From Lachnospiraceae bacterium (lineage in GTDB: Bacteria > Bacillota > Clostridia > Lachnospirales > Lachnospiraceae): a stretch of 64,000 nt of DNA. The stretch is from contig JAAUZI010000014.1 in NCBI GenBank assembly GCA_014804645.1, forward strand, positions 20,003 through 84,002, read 5' to 3'. The position numbers and the translations under genes were made by a program. The notes below the pieces were generated by a model. It was not told where the DNA came from. It saw only the letters and a program-made list of their open reading frames with translations, and ran no database searches. This document shows, piece by piece, positions 34,920 through 43,206 of the stretch. Numbering within the stretch: the stretch's first letter is position 1; the number at the start of each line of letters is the position of its first letter.

Positions 34920-34952
34920 AGGCAACGGAACAAAACTACAGGAGGAGAAAGC

Positions 34953-36377
34953 ATGAGAGATGATGAAACCTTCCAGAATCGACCGGTGACTATGAACCAG
35001 CACAACAATCTGCTGGAGATCGAGGAGCATATGTATATATTGGATGATGTGGTTAAGCCCAATGTCTTCCGTAATATGTTCCCCTATTCGGAGATTCCCA
35101 AGATACCGTTTAACGATAGAATTGTACCTCACAATATGCCCAGGGATATCTGGATCACAGATACCACTTTCAGAGATGGTCAGCAGTCCAGGGCGCCCTA
35201 CACCACGGAGCAGATCGTGACGATTTACGATTATCTGCATCGGCTGGGCGGTCCCAACGGCATGATACGGGCCAGCGAGTTTTTCCTGTACAGCAAGAAG
35301 GACAGGGACGCCGTCTATAAGTGCATGGAGAGAGGGTATCAGTTCCCGGAAGTCACCAGCTGGATACGGGCCAGCAAGGAGGATTTCAAGCTGGTTAAGG
35401 AGATTGGCATGAAGGAGACCGGCATTCTGGTATCCTGTTCTGACTATCATATTTTTATGAAACTGAAGATGACCAGAAGACAGGCTATGGATCACTATTT
35501 AAGTGTGATCAGAGACTGTCTGGAGGAGGGTATCAGTCCCAGATGTCATCTGGAGGACATCACCAGAGCGGACATATACGGCTATGTGGTGCCCTTCTGT
35601 CTGGAGCTGATGAAACTGATGAAGGAGTACCAGATTCCCATTAAGGTGCGGGCCTGCGACACCATGGGCTACGGCGTCAATTATCCCGGCGCCGTTATTC
35701 CCAGGAGTGTACAGGGTATTATCTATGCCATACATACCCATGCGGGTGTGCCCCATGAACTGATTGAGTGGCACGGTCACAATGATTTTTACAAGGCGGT
35801 GTCCAATTCCACCACAGCCTGGCTCTACGGCTGCTCCGGTATCAACACTTCCCTTTTCGGCATCGGAGAGAGGACCGGCAACACGCCGTTGGAGGCTATG
35901 GTATTCGAGTATGCTCAGCTAAAGGGCGATCTGAATGGCATGGATACCACGGTGATCACGGAGCTGGCGGAGTATTATGAGAGGGAGATCGGTTATCAGA
36001 TTCCGCCCAGAACGCCTTTTGTAGGCAAGAATTTCAATGTGACCAGAGCGGGCATCCATGCGGATGGACTGCTTAAAAATGAGGAGATTTACAATATTTT
36101 CGACACAGAGAAATTTTTAAACCGGCCCGTGCTGTGCGCCATATCCAACACCTCCGGTCTGGCGGGTATCGCCCACTGGGTCAATACCTATTACAAGCTT
36201 AAGGGTGAGCGTCAGGTGGAAAAGAATTCTCCTCTGGTAAAGGAGATCAAGACCTGGGTGGACGAAGAATACGCGGGTGGCCGTGTGACTGTGCTGACGG
36301 ACGAGGAGATTGTGGCCTGTCTGGAGCGTATATGTATGGAAAAGGGTTATACCATTGGAGGCGGAGATGAGCAGTAG
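34953..36377 (+). CDS. isopropylmalate/homocitrate synthase family enzyme, probable Re-citrate synthase
   Basis: 474 residues of the DRE-TIM metallolyase superfamily, which condense acetyl-CoA with a 2-oxo acid. Motifs: ITDTTFRDGQQSRAPYT (metal and substrate Asp/Arg), ACDTMGYGVN, HGHNDFYKAVSNS (metal His pair), and GINTSLFGIGERTGNTPLEA. It lacks the C-terminal regulatory LeuA dimer domain and has a 50-residue N-terminal extension. Co-location with NADP-isocitrate dehydrogenase, rather than leuBCD, points to the Re-face citrate synthase described in Clostridium kluyveri, feeding 2-oxoglutarate for glutamate. Homocitrate synthase or citramalate synthase remain possible. RBS GGAGGAG. The gntR gene overlaps its end by 11 bases. 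Confidence 0.8.
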   Translation: MRDDETFQNRPVTMNQHNNLLEIEEHMYILDDVVKPNVFRNMFPYSEIPKIPFNDRIVPHNMPRDIWITDTTFRDGQQSRAPYTTEQIVTIYDYLHRLGGPNGMIRASEFFLYSKKDRDAVYKCMERGYQFPEVTSWIRASKEDFKLVKEIGMKETGILVSCSDYHIFMKLKMTRRQAMDHYLSVIRDCLEEGISPRCHLEDITRADIYGYVVPFCLELMKLMKEYQIPIKVRACDTMGYGVNYPGAVIPRSVQGIIYAIHTHAGVPHELIEWHGHNDFYKAVSNSTTAWLYGCSGINTSLFGIGERTGNTPLEAMVFEYAQLKGDLNGMDTTVITELAEYYEREIGYQIPPRTPFVGKNFNVTRAGIHADGLLKNEEIYNIFDTEKFLNRPVLCAISNTSGLAGIAHWVNTYYKLKGERQVEKNSPLVKEIKTWVDEEYAGGRVTVLTDEEIVACLERICMEKGYTIGGGDEQ

Positions 36378-37068
36378 TTATGATGTTAAGCAGGAGGTTA
36401 CGGACAAGTACTCCTTGCGGGGCAGAGTGTTTCACAAGCTCAGGGACGATATTTTGAGTGGCAAATACGAGGAGAACGAGGAGCTGAAGGAGGTGGCTAT
36501 CGGGGAAGAGCTGGGCGTCAGCCGCACTCCGGTGCGGGAGGCCTTTCGGCAGCTGGAGCTGGAGGGTCTGATACAGATTATTCCCAACAAGGGCGCCTAT
36601 GTGACAGGTATCACGGAAAAGGATGTAAAAGACATCTATATGATACGTTCTCTGCTGGAGGGGCTTTGTGCACGCTGGGCCACGGAGCATATCACTCAGG
36701 AGCAGCTGGCAGAGATGGAGGAGAATGTCTATCTGTCTCAGTTTCATGCCCAGAAAGGACATCTGGAGCAGCTGGCGGAGTTGGACAATCGCTTTCACGA
36801 TATTATGTATGAGGCATGCAACAGCAAGATTCTGGAGCATCAGTTGAAAGATTTTCACCAGTATGTGCTGCGGGTGCGCAGAAAGACTCTGGCGAGCAAG
36901 AATCGTGGTCCCAAATCCAACGAGGAGCATGAGGAGATTCTGCAGGCCATCAAGGCAGGGGATGCGGACAGAGCAGAGCAGCTGGCTAACCGGCACATGA
37001 TCAACGCCTATGACAATATGGTCAAAAACGGCCTGCACGAGGCGTATCATGACCGGAAACAGAATTAA
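36367..37068 (+). CDS. GntR-family regulator, FadR/FCD type
   Basis: 233 residues. Winged helix at about 15-85: RGRVFHKLRDDILSGKYEEN, ELKEVAIGEELGVSRTPVRE and QLELEGLIQIIPNKGAYVTG. An all-helical FCD ligand domain follows (DIYMIRSLLEGLCARWA, LDNRFHDIMYEACNSK, HEEILQAIKAGDADRAEQLANRHM). These domains bind small carboxylates and metal. ATG 36367 follows GGAGGCGGAG and lies within the last codons of the citrate-synthase-like gene, so it is translated with it. It is the likely controller of the operon through the operator at 34905-34920. Confidence 0.87.
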   Translation: MSSSYDVKQEVTDKYSLRGRVFHKLRDDILSGKYEENEELKEVAIGEELGVSRTPVREAFRQLELEGLIQIIPNKGAYVTGITEKDVKDIYMIRSLLEGLCARWATEHITQEQLAEMEENVYLSQFHAQKGHLEQLAELDNRFHDIMYEACNSKILEHQLKDFHQYVLRVRRKTLASKNRGPKSNEEHEEILQAIKAGDADRAEQLANRHMINAYDNMVKNGLHEAYHDRKQN

Positions 37069-37079
37069 AAATCTAAAAC

Positions 37080-37104
37080 GGATGCGGAACTAAAAATAGG
37101 AGGA
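37080..37104 (+). promoter_or_regulatory. icd leader, minimal ATGCGGAAC-family element
   Basis: GGATGCGGAAC (37080-37090) followed by AAAATAGGAGG (37093-37103), with the hairpin of the longer family members missing. It starts 11 bases after the gntR stop. Confidence 0.5.
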
Positions 37105-37110
37105 TATAGA

Positions 37111-38319
37111 ATGGAAAAGATTAGGATGACGACCCCGCTGGTGGAGATGGATGGGGATGAGATGACCCGGATTTTGTGGCAGATGATTAAGGACGAACTG
37201 ATCCTGCCCTATGTGGAATTGAAGACGGAATACTATGATCTGGGCCTGGAGCACCGCAATGAGACGGACGACCAGGTGACTGTAGATTCCGCCAATGCCA
37301 CTCTGAAATATGGTGTGGCGGTGAAATGTGCCACCATTACGCCCAATGCGGCGAGAATGACGGAATACAATCTGAAGGAGATGTGGAAAAGCCCCAACGG
37401 AACTATCCGCGCCATCCTGGACGGCACCGTATTCCGCGCGCCTATTCTGATCAAAGGAATTGTGCCCTATGTGAGTAAGTGGGATAAGCCTATCACCATT
37501 GCCAGACATGCCTATGGGGATGTGTACAAGAATACCGAGATCAAGGTGCCCGGACCGGGCAAGGCGGAGCTGGTATTCACCGGGGAGGACGGCACTCAGA
37601 TTAGGGAGACCATTCACGACTTTACTGGCGCAGGCATTCTGCAGGGTATTCACAACACAGAGAAATCCATATCCAGCTTTGCGCGGTCCTGTTTTAACTA
37701 TGCCATTGACACTCGGCAGGATCTGTGGTTTGCCACCAAGGATACTATTTCCAAAAAATATGACCACACTTTCAAGGATATCTTTCAGGATATTTATGAT
37801 CGGGAGTACGCGGACCGGTTTAAGGAGCTGGGAATCGAGTATTTTTATACTCTGATTGACGATGCGGTAGCGCGGGTAATACGCTCCGAGGGCGGATTTA
37901 TCTGGGCTTGCAAGAATTATGACGGAGATGTCATGTCCGACATGGTGGCTACGGCCTATGGGGATCTTTCCATGATGACCTCAGTGCTGGTATCCCCCAG
38001 CGGTGTCTATGAGTATGAGGCGGCCCACGGCACGGTTCAGCGGCATTACTACAAGCACTTGAAAGGGGAGGAGACCTCCACCAACGGTATTGCCACGATT
38101 TTTGCCTGGACCGGCGCACTGAAGAAGAGGGGAGAGCTGGACAATATTCCGGAGCTGACGGCTTTTGGAGAAAAGCTGGAGCAGGCGTGTGTCAAGACTG
38201 TGGAGGATGGAAAAATGACCAAATCTCTGGCTTCCATTTCCACCTGTGAGAATCCGGTGGTATTGAATAGCCTGGACTTTATCAGGGCGATCCGGGAGAC
38301 TCTGGACAGTCTGCTGTAG
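37111..38319 (+). CDS. icd: NADP-dependent isocitrate dehydrogenase
   Basis: 402 residues of the eukaryote-like (type II) NADP-IDH subfamily: [20 protein letters not shown] at the start, [35 protein letters not shown], and [20 protein letters not shown] near the cofactor site. It oxidises isocitrate to 2-oxoglutarate and CO2, making NADPH. With the upstream citrate-synthase-like gene it forms the oxidative branch of an incomplete TCA cycle for glutamate synthesis; aconitase is not in the window. RBS AGGAGG. A terminator-like stem follows. Confidence 0.95.
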   Translation: MEKIRMTTPLVEMDGDEMTRILWQMIKDELILPYVELKTEYYDLGLEHRNETDDQVTVDSANATLKYGVAVKCATITPNAARMTEYNLKEMWKSPNGTIRAILDGTVFRAPILIKGIVPYVSKWDKPITIARHAYGDVYKNTEIKVPGPGKAELVFTGEDGTQIRETIHDFTGAGILQGIHNTEKSISSFARSCFNYAIDTRQDLWFATKDTISKKYDHTFKDIFQDIYDREYADRFKELGIEYFYTLIDDAVARVIRSEGGFIWACKNYDGDVMSDMVATAYGDLSMMTSVLVSPSGVYEYEAAHGTVQRHYYKHLKGEETSTNGIATIFAWTGALKKRGELDNIPELTAFGEKLEQACVKTVEDGKMTKSLASISTCENPVVLNSLDFIRAIRETLDSLL

Positions 38320-38356
38320 GCAGGCGTTTTCCGGCAGTTTTTCAAATGGTTTCAAT

Positions 38357-38399
38357 AGGGTTTCGGATGGGAGCATATCCCTGTCCGGAGCCCTGTTTT
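38357..38399 (+). terminator. terminator after icd
   Basis: AGGGTTTCGGATGGGA and TCCCTGTCCGGAGCCCT form an interrupted stem around GCATA, followed by GTTTTC. Confidence 0.55.
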
Positions 38400-38424
38400 C
38401 GTGTTGAATATTTCCTGCAATTCA

Positions 38425-38453
38425 TTGACATATTTTTAACGTTCAGATATAAT
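38425..38453 (+). promoter_or_regulatory. consensus sigma-A promoter of rex
   Basis: TTGACA (38425-38430), exactly 17 bases, TATAAT (38448-38453). The spacer contains TTTTTAACG, which could be half of a Rex site (TTGTTAA-type), but no full palindrome is seen. Confidence 0.85.
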
Positions 38454-38503
38454 AAAATTATCTAGGAATTGATGCAATATCACAGGCTCAGCGGGAGAGA
38501 GGT

Positions 38504-39151
38504 ATGATGGAAGAGAAGGAGATTTCCCAGGCGGTAATTGGGCGGCTGCCCAGATATCTGAGGTATCTTGGGGATCTGAGGGACGAGGGCATGGAGAGGG
38601 TTTCCTCGCAGGAACTCAGCGAGAGAATGAAAGTGACGGCCTCACAGATTCGACAGGACCTTAATAACTTTGGCGGCTTTGGTCAGCAGGGATACGGATA
38701 TAATGTGGAGTACCTGTATCAGGAGATCAGCAGAATACTGGGGCTGGACCGGACCCACCGCTTTATTATTATCGGTGCGGGCAATTTGGGGCAGGCGCTG
38801 GGAGGTTATCTGAATTTTGAACGCAGAGGCTTTATATTCAGCGGAATTTTTGACAAGAATCCGGAGCTGGCAGGCAGGGAAGTCAGAGGAATCCGGGTGC
38901 AGCCCATGGAGGAGATGGAGCAGTTTATCAGAGACAATGATGTGGACATAGCGGTGCTGGCTATTCCCAAGACCAGTGCGGTGGAGGTGGCGGAATGCCT
39001 GGTTCGCAACGGGATCAAGGCCATTTGGAATTTTGCCCATGTGGATTTGAATGTGCCGGAGGGGATTCAGGTGGAGAATGTGCACCTGTCGGACAGTCTG
39101 ATGAAGTTGTCCTACAATATCAACAGGTATCTTCAGGAAAACGGTCATTGA
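38504..39151 (+). CDS. rex: redox-sensing transcriptional repressor Rex
   Basis: 215 residues. Winged-helix N-terminus (AVIGRLPRYLRYLGDL, VSSQELSERMKVTASQIRQD, then LNNFGGFGQQGYGYN). Rossmann domain with the NAD(H) motif FIIIGAGNLGQALGGY (about 88-103) and the C-terminal domain-swapped helix ending SYNINRYLQENG. Rex leaves its operators when the NADH/NAD+ ratio rises, and in anaerobes it controls hydrogenase, alcohol and butyrate genes. Here the hydrogenase is 25 kb away and has no obvious Rex box. ATG 38504 or 38507 are both possible. Confidence 0.95.
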   Translation: MMEEKEISQAVIGRLPRYLRYLGDLRDEGMERVSSQELSERMKVTASQIRQDLNNFGGFGQQGYGYNVEYLYQEISRILGLDRTHRFIIIGAGNLGQALGGYLNFERRGFIFSGIFDKNPELAGREVRGIRVQPMEEMEQFIRDNDVDIAVLAIPKTSAVEVAECLVRNGIKAIWNFAHVDLNVPEGIQVENVHLSDSLMKLSYNINRYLQENGH

Positions 39152-39175
39152 CGGAGTATGTGAAAGGACGGATGT

Positions 39176-39841
39176 GTGGTGGGAGACAAGTCGGAGCTTT
39201 ATGAGCAGGCATTGGCCGGAAAAAAGGTACCGGTGCTGACGCTGGACAACAAGTGGTATAAGCTGTTTAATAATAATCTTGCCGAGCTGCCGAGGATTCA
39301 GGAGTTGGAGAAACGGCTCAATGAGCTGATACAGCGGCAGGGTCAGTTGAACGTGGACTCCAAGAATATCAAAAAGCTGAAAAAGAAACTGATGGATGAG
39401 ATCGTGCCCATGGCAAACGAGTTGGAGCAGGGGCGGAACAAGTCACTGGAGAAAAAGCTGGATGACCACAAACGCCTGATTGAGGAGTGCAACGAGAAAC
39501 TGGAGCTATATCAGGATGAGCTGCTGGATTTACCGGGACAGATCGAGCAGATCAATCATGCTCTCATGCTGTCCACTATGAATTACTGTTATGAGAGTAT
39601 GCAGGAGAACACGCGGCAGATTGTGGAGATAGCCCAGTGGGTGAAATACATTCGCATTGAACTCAAAAAGAATCTTGTCCGCAAGCAGGAGATGGAGTAT
39701 CAAAACCGGCAGATATATTCTTATATGCATGATCTGTTTGGGGCGGACGTAATCGATCTGTTTGACATGCAGTATGATCCCCTGGCCACTGACCAGCAGA
39801 AGAAGGCGGACGGAAACGGATCGGGAACCGGTAAGGAATAA
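39176..39841 (+). CDS. coiled-coil protein of unknown function
   Basis: 221 residues, highly charged. Long heptad-like stretches run from about 38 to 165 (IQELEKRLNELIQRQGQLNV, KKLKKKLMDEIVPMANELEQ, EECNEKLELYQDELLDL), with no membrane segment or known domain. Starts at GTG (39176 or 39179) after AAAGGA. It lies 24 bases after rex and ends before a terminator, so it may be co-transcribed with rex. No function is assigned. Confidence 0.7.
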   Translation: MVGDKSELYEQALAGKKVPVLTLDNKWYKLFNNNLAELPRIQELEKRLNELIQRQGQLNVDSKNIKKLKKKLMDEIVPMANELEQGRNKSLEKKLDDHKRLIEECNEKLELYQDELLDLPGQIEQINHALMLSTMNYCYESMQENTRQIVEIAQWVKYIRIELKKNLVRKQEMEYQNRQIYSYMHDLFGADVIDLFDMQYDPLATDQQKKADGNGSGTGKE

Positions 39842-39850
39842 GAACAGAGG

Positions 39851-39885
39851 GAGAGGGACCGCCATGCTGCGACGGTCCTCTTTTT
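39851..39885 (+). terminator. terminator after the rex-coiled-coil pair
   Basis: GGACCG (39856-39861) with CGGTCC (39873-39878), extended past a one-base bulge, followed by TTTTT (39881-39885). Confidence 0.7.
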
Positions 39886-39915
39886 GAGGAAAAGTCATAC
39901 ATAATGGAGGAATAT

Positions 39916-41454
39916 ATGAAGTATGTAGTGGACGCCCGGGAGATGAAACATTATGAGGAGACGGTGATCGACACCATGGGGATGCCATCTCTGGTGCTGA
40001 TGGAGAGAGCGGCGATGGCCGTGGTGGAGGAGATTTGTCACTGGGCTGAGAGCGAGGGGCTGCGGGCGGCAGAAAAAAGAGTTCTGGTGGTTACAGGTAA
40101 CGGCAACAACGGAGCGGACGGCCTGGCGGTGGCAAGGATACTGTCTCAGGAGGGCTGGCAGGTGACGGTGTACCAGACAGGTCCCGCCGGACACAGTACC
40201 CGGGAGTGGGAGAGACAATATAAAATTATCGGATATTATCCGGTGCGAATGGTCAGCAACTGGCCCCAGGAGGAATATACTATAATTGTGGATGCCCTTT
40301 TCGGTATAGGGCTGTCCAGACAGATACAGGGAGAGTATGCGGATATTGTGAAGGAGTTGAACCGCAGACCGGGATATAAGCTGTCTGTGGATGTGCCCAG
40401 CGGCGTACATGCGGAGTCGGGAAAGATCATGGGAGAGGCCGTGAGGGCGGATGTGACCGTGACCTTTGGCTGGGCGAAAAAGGGTTTGCTCTTCTTTCCG
40501 GGTGCGGAGTATGCCGGACGGGTGACGGTCAGAGAGATCGGCATCAACGAGACCTGTTTTGACGCTGCGGGGAAGCGGCCGGGGATGTTCTGCTATGACG
40601 AGCCGGTGGGAGAGCTCTTGCCTCCCAGGAAACCCGACGGACACAAAGGGAGTTTCGGCAGGGTGCTGCTGATTGCAGGTTTTGAGCAGATGCCGGGGGC
40701 GGCGGTGCTGGCGGCCTTGGCGGCGTATCACACCGGTGCGGGCATGGTGAAGGTGATATGCCCGGAGGAAAACAGAGGTATTGTGCAGACGGCGGTGCCC
40801 GAGGCGCTGTGGGGGGCGCCGGAAAACTGGCGGCAGGGCTGCGAGTGGGCGGATGTGGTGGTCATTGGTCCGGGACTCGGCAAAAACAGCCGGGTGAAGG
40901 AGATACTGGCGGGGGTTTTGAGAGAGTGCAGCCTGCCGCTGGTGCTGGATGCGGACGCCCTGAATCTGATTGCCGGAGATATGAGTCTACAGATTTTGAC
41001 TGCCGATCAGGGAAAAACGGGGAGAGGTATGATTCTGACGCCCCACGAGGGAGAATTGGCCCGGCTCAGCGGCAAAACGGTTTCACAGATACGGGAGGAC
41101 CGCGAGCACGCCGCCGGAATTCTGGCCCAGGATCTGCACTGCGTACTGGTGTGCAAGGGGGCGAGAACTCTGATCTGCAGGGAGCAGGGAGAAAATTGTG
41201 TGAATCTGACGGGGGATAGCGGCATGGGAACCTCAGGCAGCGGCGATGTGCTGAGCGGTGTCATAGCCGCCCTGTTGGCCCAGGGGGCGGATGCCTTCTC
41301 GGCGGCCAGCATGGGAGTGTATCTGCACGGGCTGGCCGGGGAATCGGCGGCGGAGCAATACAGCAGCTATGGGATGACTGCCGGGAACCTGGTGGAGGCC
41401 ATAACAGAGATTCTTGCCGGGCCGGAATACATGCAAAGACAGATGATATTATAG
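39916..41454 (+). CDS. nnrDE: bifunctional NAD(P)H-hydrate epimerase / ADP-dependent dehydratase
   Basis: 512 residues repairing hydrated NAD(P)H. The N-terminal YjeF_N epimerase has VLMERAAMAVVEEI, VTGNGNNGADGLAVAR and VDALFGIGLSRQI. The C-terminal ribokinase-fold dehydratase (YjeF_C/carkD) has KGSFGRVLLIAG, VVIGPGLGKN, VLDADALNL, ILTPHEGELARLSG and GDSGMGTSGSGDVLSGVIAALLAQG. ATG 39916 is preferred over 39904 because GGAGG (39906-39910) lies between them. alr follows 61 bases later, matching the nnrD-alr-mazF order of Bacillus. Confidence 0.93.
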   Translation: MKYVVDAREMKHYEETVIDTMGMPSLVLMERAAMAVVEEICHWAESEGLRAAEKRVLVVTGNGNNGADGLAVARILSQEGWQVTVYQTGPAGHSTREWERQYKIIGYYPVRMVSNWPQEEYTIIVDALFGIGLSRQIQGEYADIVKELNRRPGYKLSVDVPSGVHAESGKIMGEAVRADVTVTFGWAKKGLLFFPGAEYAGRVTVREIGINETCFDAAGKRPGMFCYDEPVGELLPPRKPDGHKGSFGRVLLIAGFEQMPGAAVLAALAAYHTGAGMVKVICPEENRGIVQTAVPEALWGAPENWRQGCEWADVVVIGPGLGKNSRVKEILAGVLRECSLPLVLDADALNLIAGDMSLQILTADQGKTGRGMILTPHEGELARLSGKTVSQIREDREHAAGILAQDLHCVLVCKGARTLICREQGENCVNLTGDSGMGTSGSGDVLSGVIAALLAQGADAFSAASMGVYLHGLAGESAAEQYSSYGMTAGNLVEAITEILAGPEYMQRQMIL

Positions 41455-41515
41455 ATAGAGATAAGGGCATTTTAGTTGGCTCTGCCAATTACAGATATGC
41501 AGGAAAGAGGAATTT

Positions 41516-42679
41516 ATGGATAGCAGAGAATGGGAATACAGCAGAGTGTACGCACAGATCGATCTGGATGCCATAAGGGCCAATGTAGAACATATTGGCG
41601 CTCGGATGGAGCGGGCCAAAGTGCTGGCAGTGGTGAAATGCGACGGCTACGGCCACGGCAGCGTCCCCATTGCCAGGGCCATAGAGGATATGGAGGCGGT
41701 GGGGGGATATGCCACAGCCACTGCGGAGGAAGCGCTGGAACTGCGCCGTGCGGGAATCGAAAAACCCATATTGATTCTGGGCTACACGTTTCCCTATGCC
41801 TACGAGGAGTTGATACGCAGGGATGTGCGGATGACGGTATTTCGGGAGGACACTCTAAAACAGCTTGAGGAGGCGGCTCTGCGAGTGGGCAAAAAGGCGT
41901 CTGTGCATGTGAAGGTGGACACCGGAATGGGCAGAATCGGCATAAAGCCCGCAGAGGAGAGCCTGGATTTTATGCGGCGGGTTGCAGAATCCGACCATCT
42001 GGAGTTGGAGGGAATTTTTACACATTTCGCCAAGGCAGATGAGAGAGATACGGCCTATACATTGGAACAAATTGAACGATTCAAAACATTTGTAGACATG
42101 ACCGAGGCTCGTTTGGGGATAAGGATTCCCTGTCATCATGCCTCCAACAGCGCGGGAATCGCCAGATTTAGGGAGGCGCATCTGGATATGGTGCGGGCGG
42201 GAATCATTCTGTATGGATTATATCCCTCCGAGGAGATGGCAGAGGTGGTGTGCTGGCTGCAGCCCGCCCTGTCTCTGCACAGCCACCTGGTCTATGTCAA
42301 GGAGGTAGAGCCGGGACAGAGCATCAGCTATGGCGGTACCTTTACGGCAGCGGAGCGCATGCGTGTGGGAACCGTGCCCGTGGGCTATGGAGACGGTTAT
42401 CCCAGGAGTCTGTCGCAAAAGGGCAGCGTTCTGATTCGGGGAAAGAGGGTTCCCATACTGGGCAGAGTATGCATGGACCAGTTCATGGTGGATCTCACCG
42501 CCCTGCCCCAGGTGGGGGAGGGGGAGCCTGTGGTGTTGCTGGGCCGGGACGGACAGGAGGAGATAACGGCCCAGGAGCTGGGGGATCTGTCGGGCAGATT
42601 CAACTATGAATTAATGTGTGATCTAAGTCCCAGAGTTCCCCGGGTCTATCTACGGGAGGGGCAGCTGCAGCAGCCATAG
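41516..42679 (+). CDS. alr: alanine racemase
   Basis: 387 residues, fold III PLP enzyme interconverting L- and D-alanine for peptidoglycan. The PLP lysine is in VLAVVKCDGYGHG (about 41; the usual form is VVKADAYGHG). The second-subunit tyrosine region is SYGGTF, with GRVCMDQFMVDLT near 312 and a C-terminal beta domain. The substitution of Ala-Asp-Ala by Cys-Asp-Gly next to the lysine is unusual but conservative. RBS AGGAAAGAGG precedes the ATG. It sits between nnrDE and mazF. Confidence 0.94.
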   Translation: MDSREWEYSRVYAQIDLDAIRANVEHIGARMERAKVLAVVKCDGYGHGSVPIARAIEDMEAVGGYATATAEEALELRRAGIEKPILILGYTFPYAYEELIRRDVRMTVFREDTLKQLEEAALRVGKKASVHVKVDTGMGRIGIKPAEESLDFMRRVAESDHLELEGIFTHFAKADERDTAYTLEQIERFKTFVDMTEARLGIRIPCHHASNSAGIARFREAHLDMVRAGIILYGLYPSEEMAEVVCWLQPALSLHSHLVYVKEVEPGQSISYGGTFTAAERMRVGTVPVGYGDGYPRSLSQKGSVLIRGKRVPILGRVCMDQFMVDLTALPQVGEGEPVVLLGRDGQEEITAQELGDLSGRFNYELMCDLSPRVPRVYLREGQLQQP

Positions 42680-42735
42680 AGCGGCAGGGCGTCCGGAAAA
42701 GAAGTTCTCCCCGCACTTGAATACCTTGAGAAGAA

Positions 42736-43122
42736 ATGGAAATACTCAGAGTAAATGAAAAATTCGAGAGGTATCAGGAAATGAAAAGAGGAGATATTTT
42801 TTACGCGGATCTGCGGCCGGTGATAGGTTCGGAACAGGGAGGAATCAGACCGGTGTTGATTATTCAGAACGATGTGGGCAACCGACATAGCCCTACAGTG
42901 ATCTGCGCCGCCATTACTTCCAAGATGAATAAGGCGAAACTGCCCACACATATTGAGTTGAGCGCACAGGAATACGATATGGACAAAGATTCTGTGATTT
43001 TGCTGGAGCAGCTGCGCACCATTGACAAAAAGCGGCTTAAGACTAAGGTGTGCCACCTGGAGGGGGAAATCATGCAGAAGGTCAACAGGGGGCTCAGGAT
43101 CAGTCTGGAACTAGATACATAA
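42736..43122 (+). CDS. mazF: MazF/PemK-family mRNA interferase (toxin)
   Basis: 128 residues; the core begins [31 protein letters not shown], then [23 protein letters not shown] and the C-terminal helix [14 protein letters not shown]. It is closest in pattern to Bacillus EndoA/NdoA, an ACA/UACAU-cutting ribonuclease toxin. As in Bacillus it follows alr, but no MazE/EndoAI-type antitoxin ORF is found in the 56-base gap. ATG 42781 (GAGAGG at seven bases) is a credible alternative start that would give the canonical N-terminus. Confidence 0.9.
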   Translation: MEILRVNEKFERYQEMKRGDIFYADLRPVIGSEQGGIRPVLIIQNDVGNRHSPTVICAAITSKMNKAKLPTHIELSAQEYDMDKDSVILLEQLRTIDKKRLKTKVCHLEGEIMQKVNRGLRISLELDT

Positions 43123-43135
43123 AATAGACTGTTCC

Positions 43136-43164
43136 TTGACGAATAGAGCTAATGATGGTATGAT
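43136..43164 (+). promoter_or_regulatory. promoter of the CNNM/CBS gene
   Basis: TTGACG (43136-43141), 17 bases, TATGAT (43159-43164). Confidence 0.7.
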
Positions 43165-43206
43165 TAACAGCATCTGATATAAACAAGACAAAGGAGTGAT
43201 AGGGAA

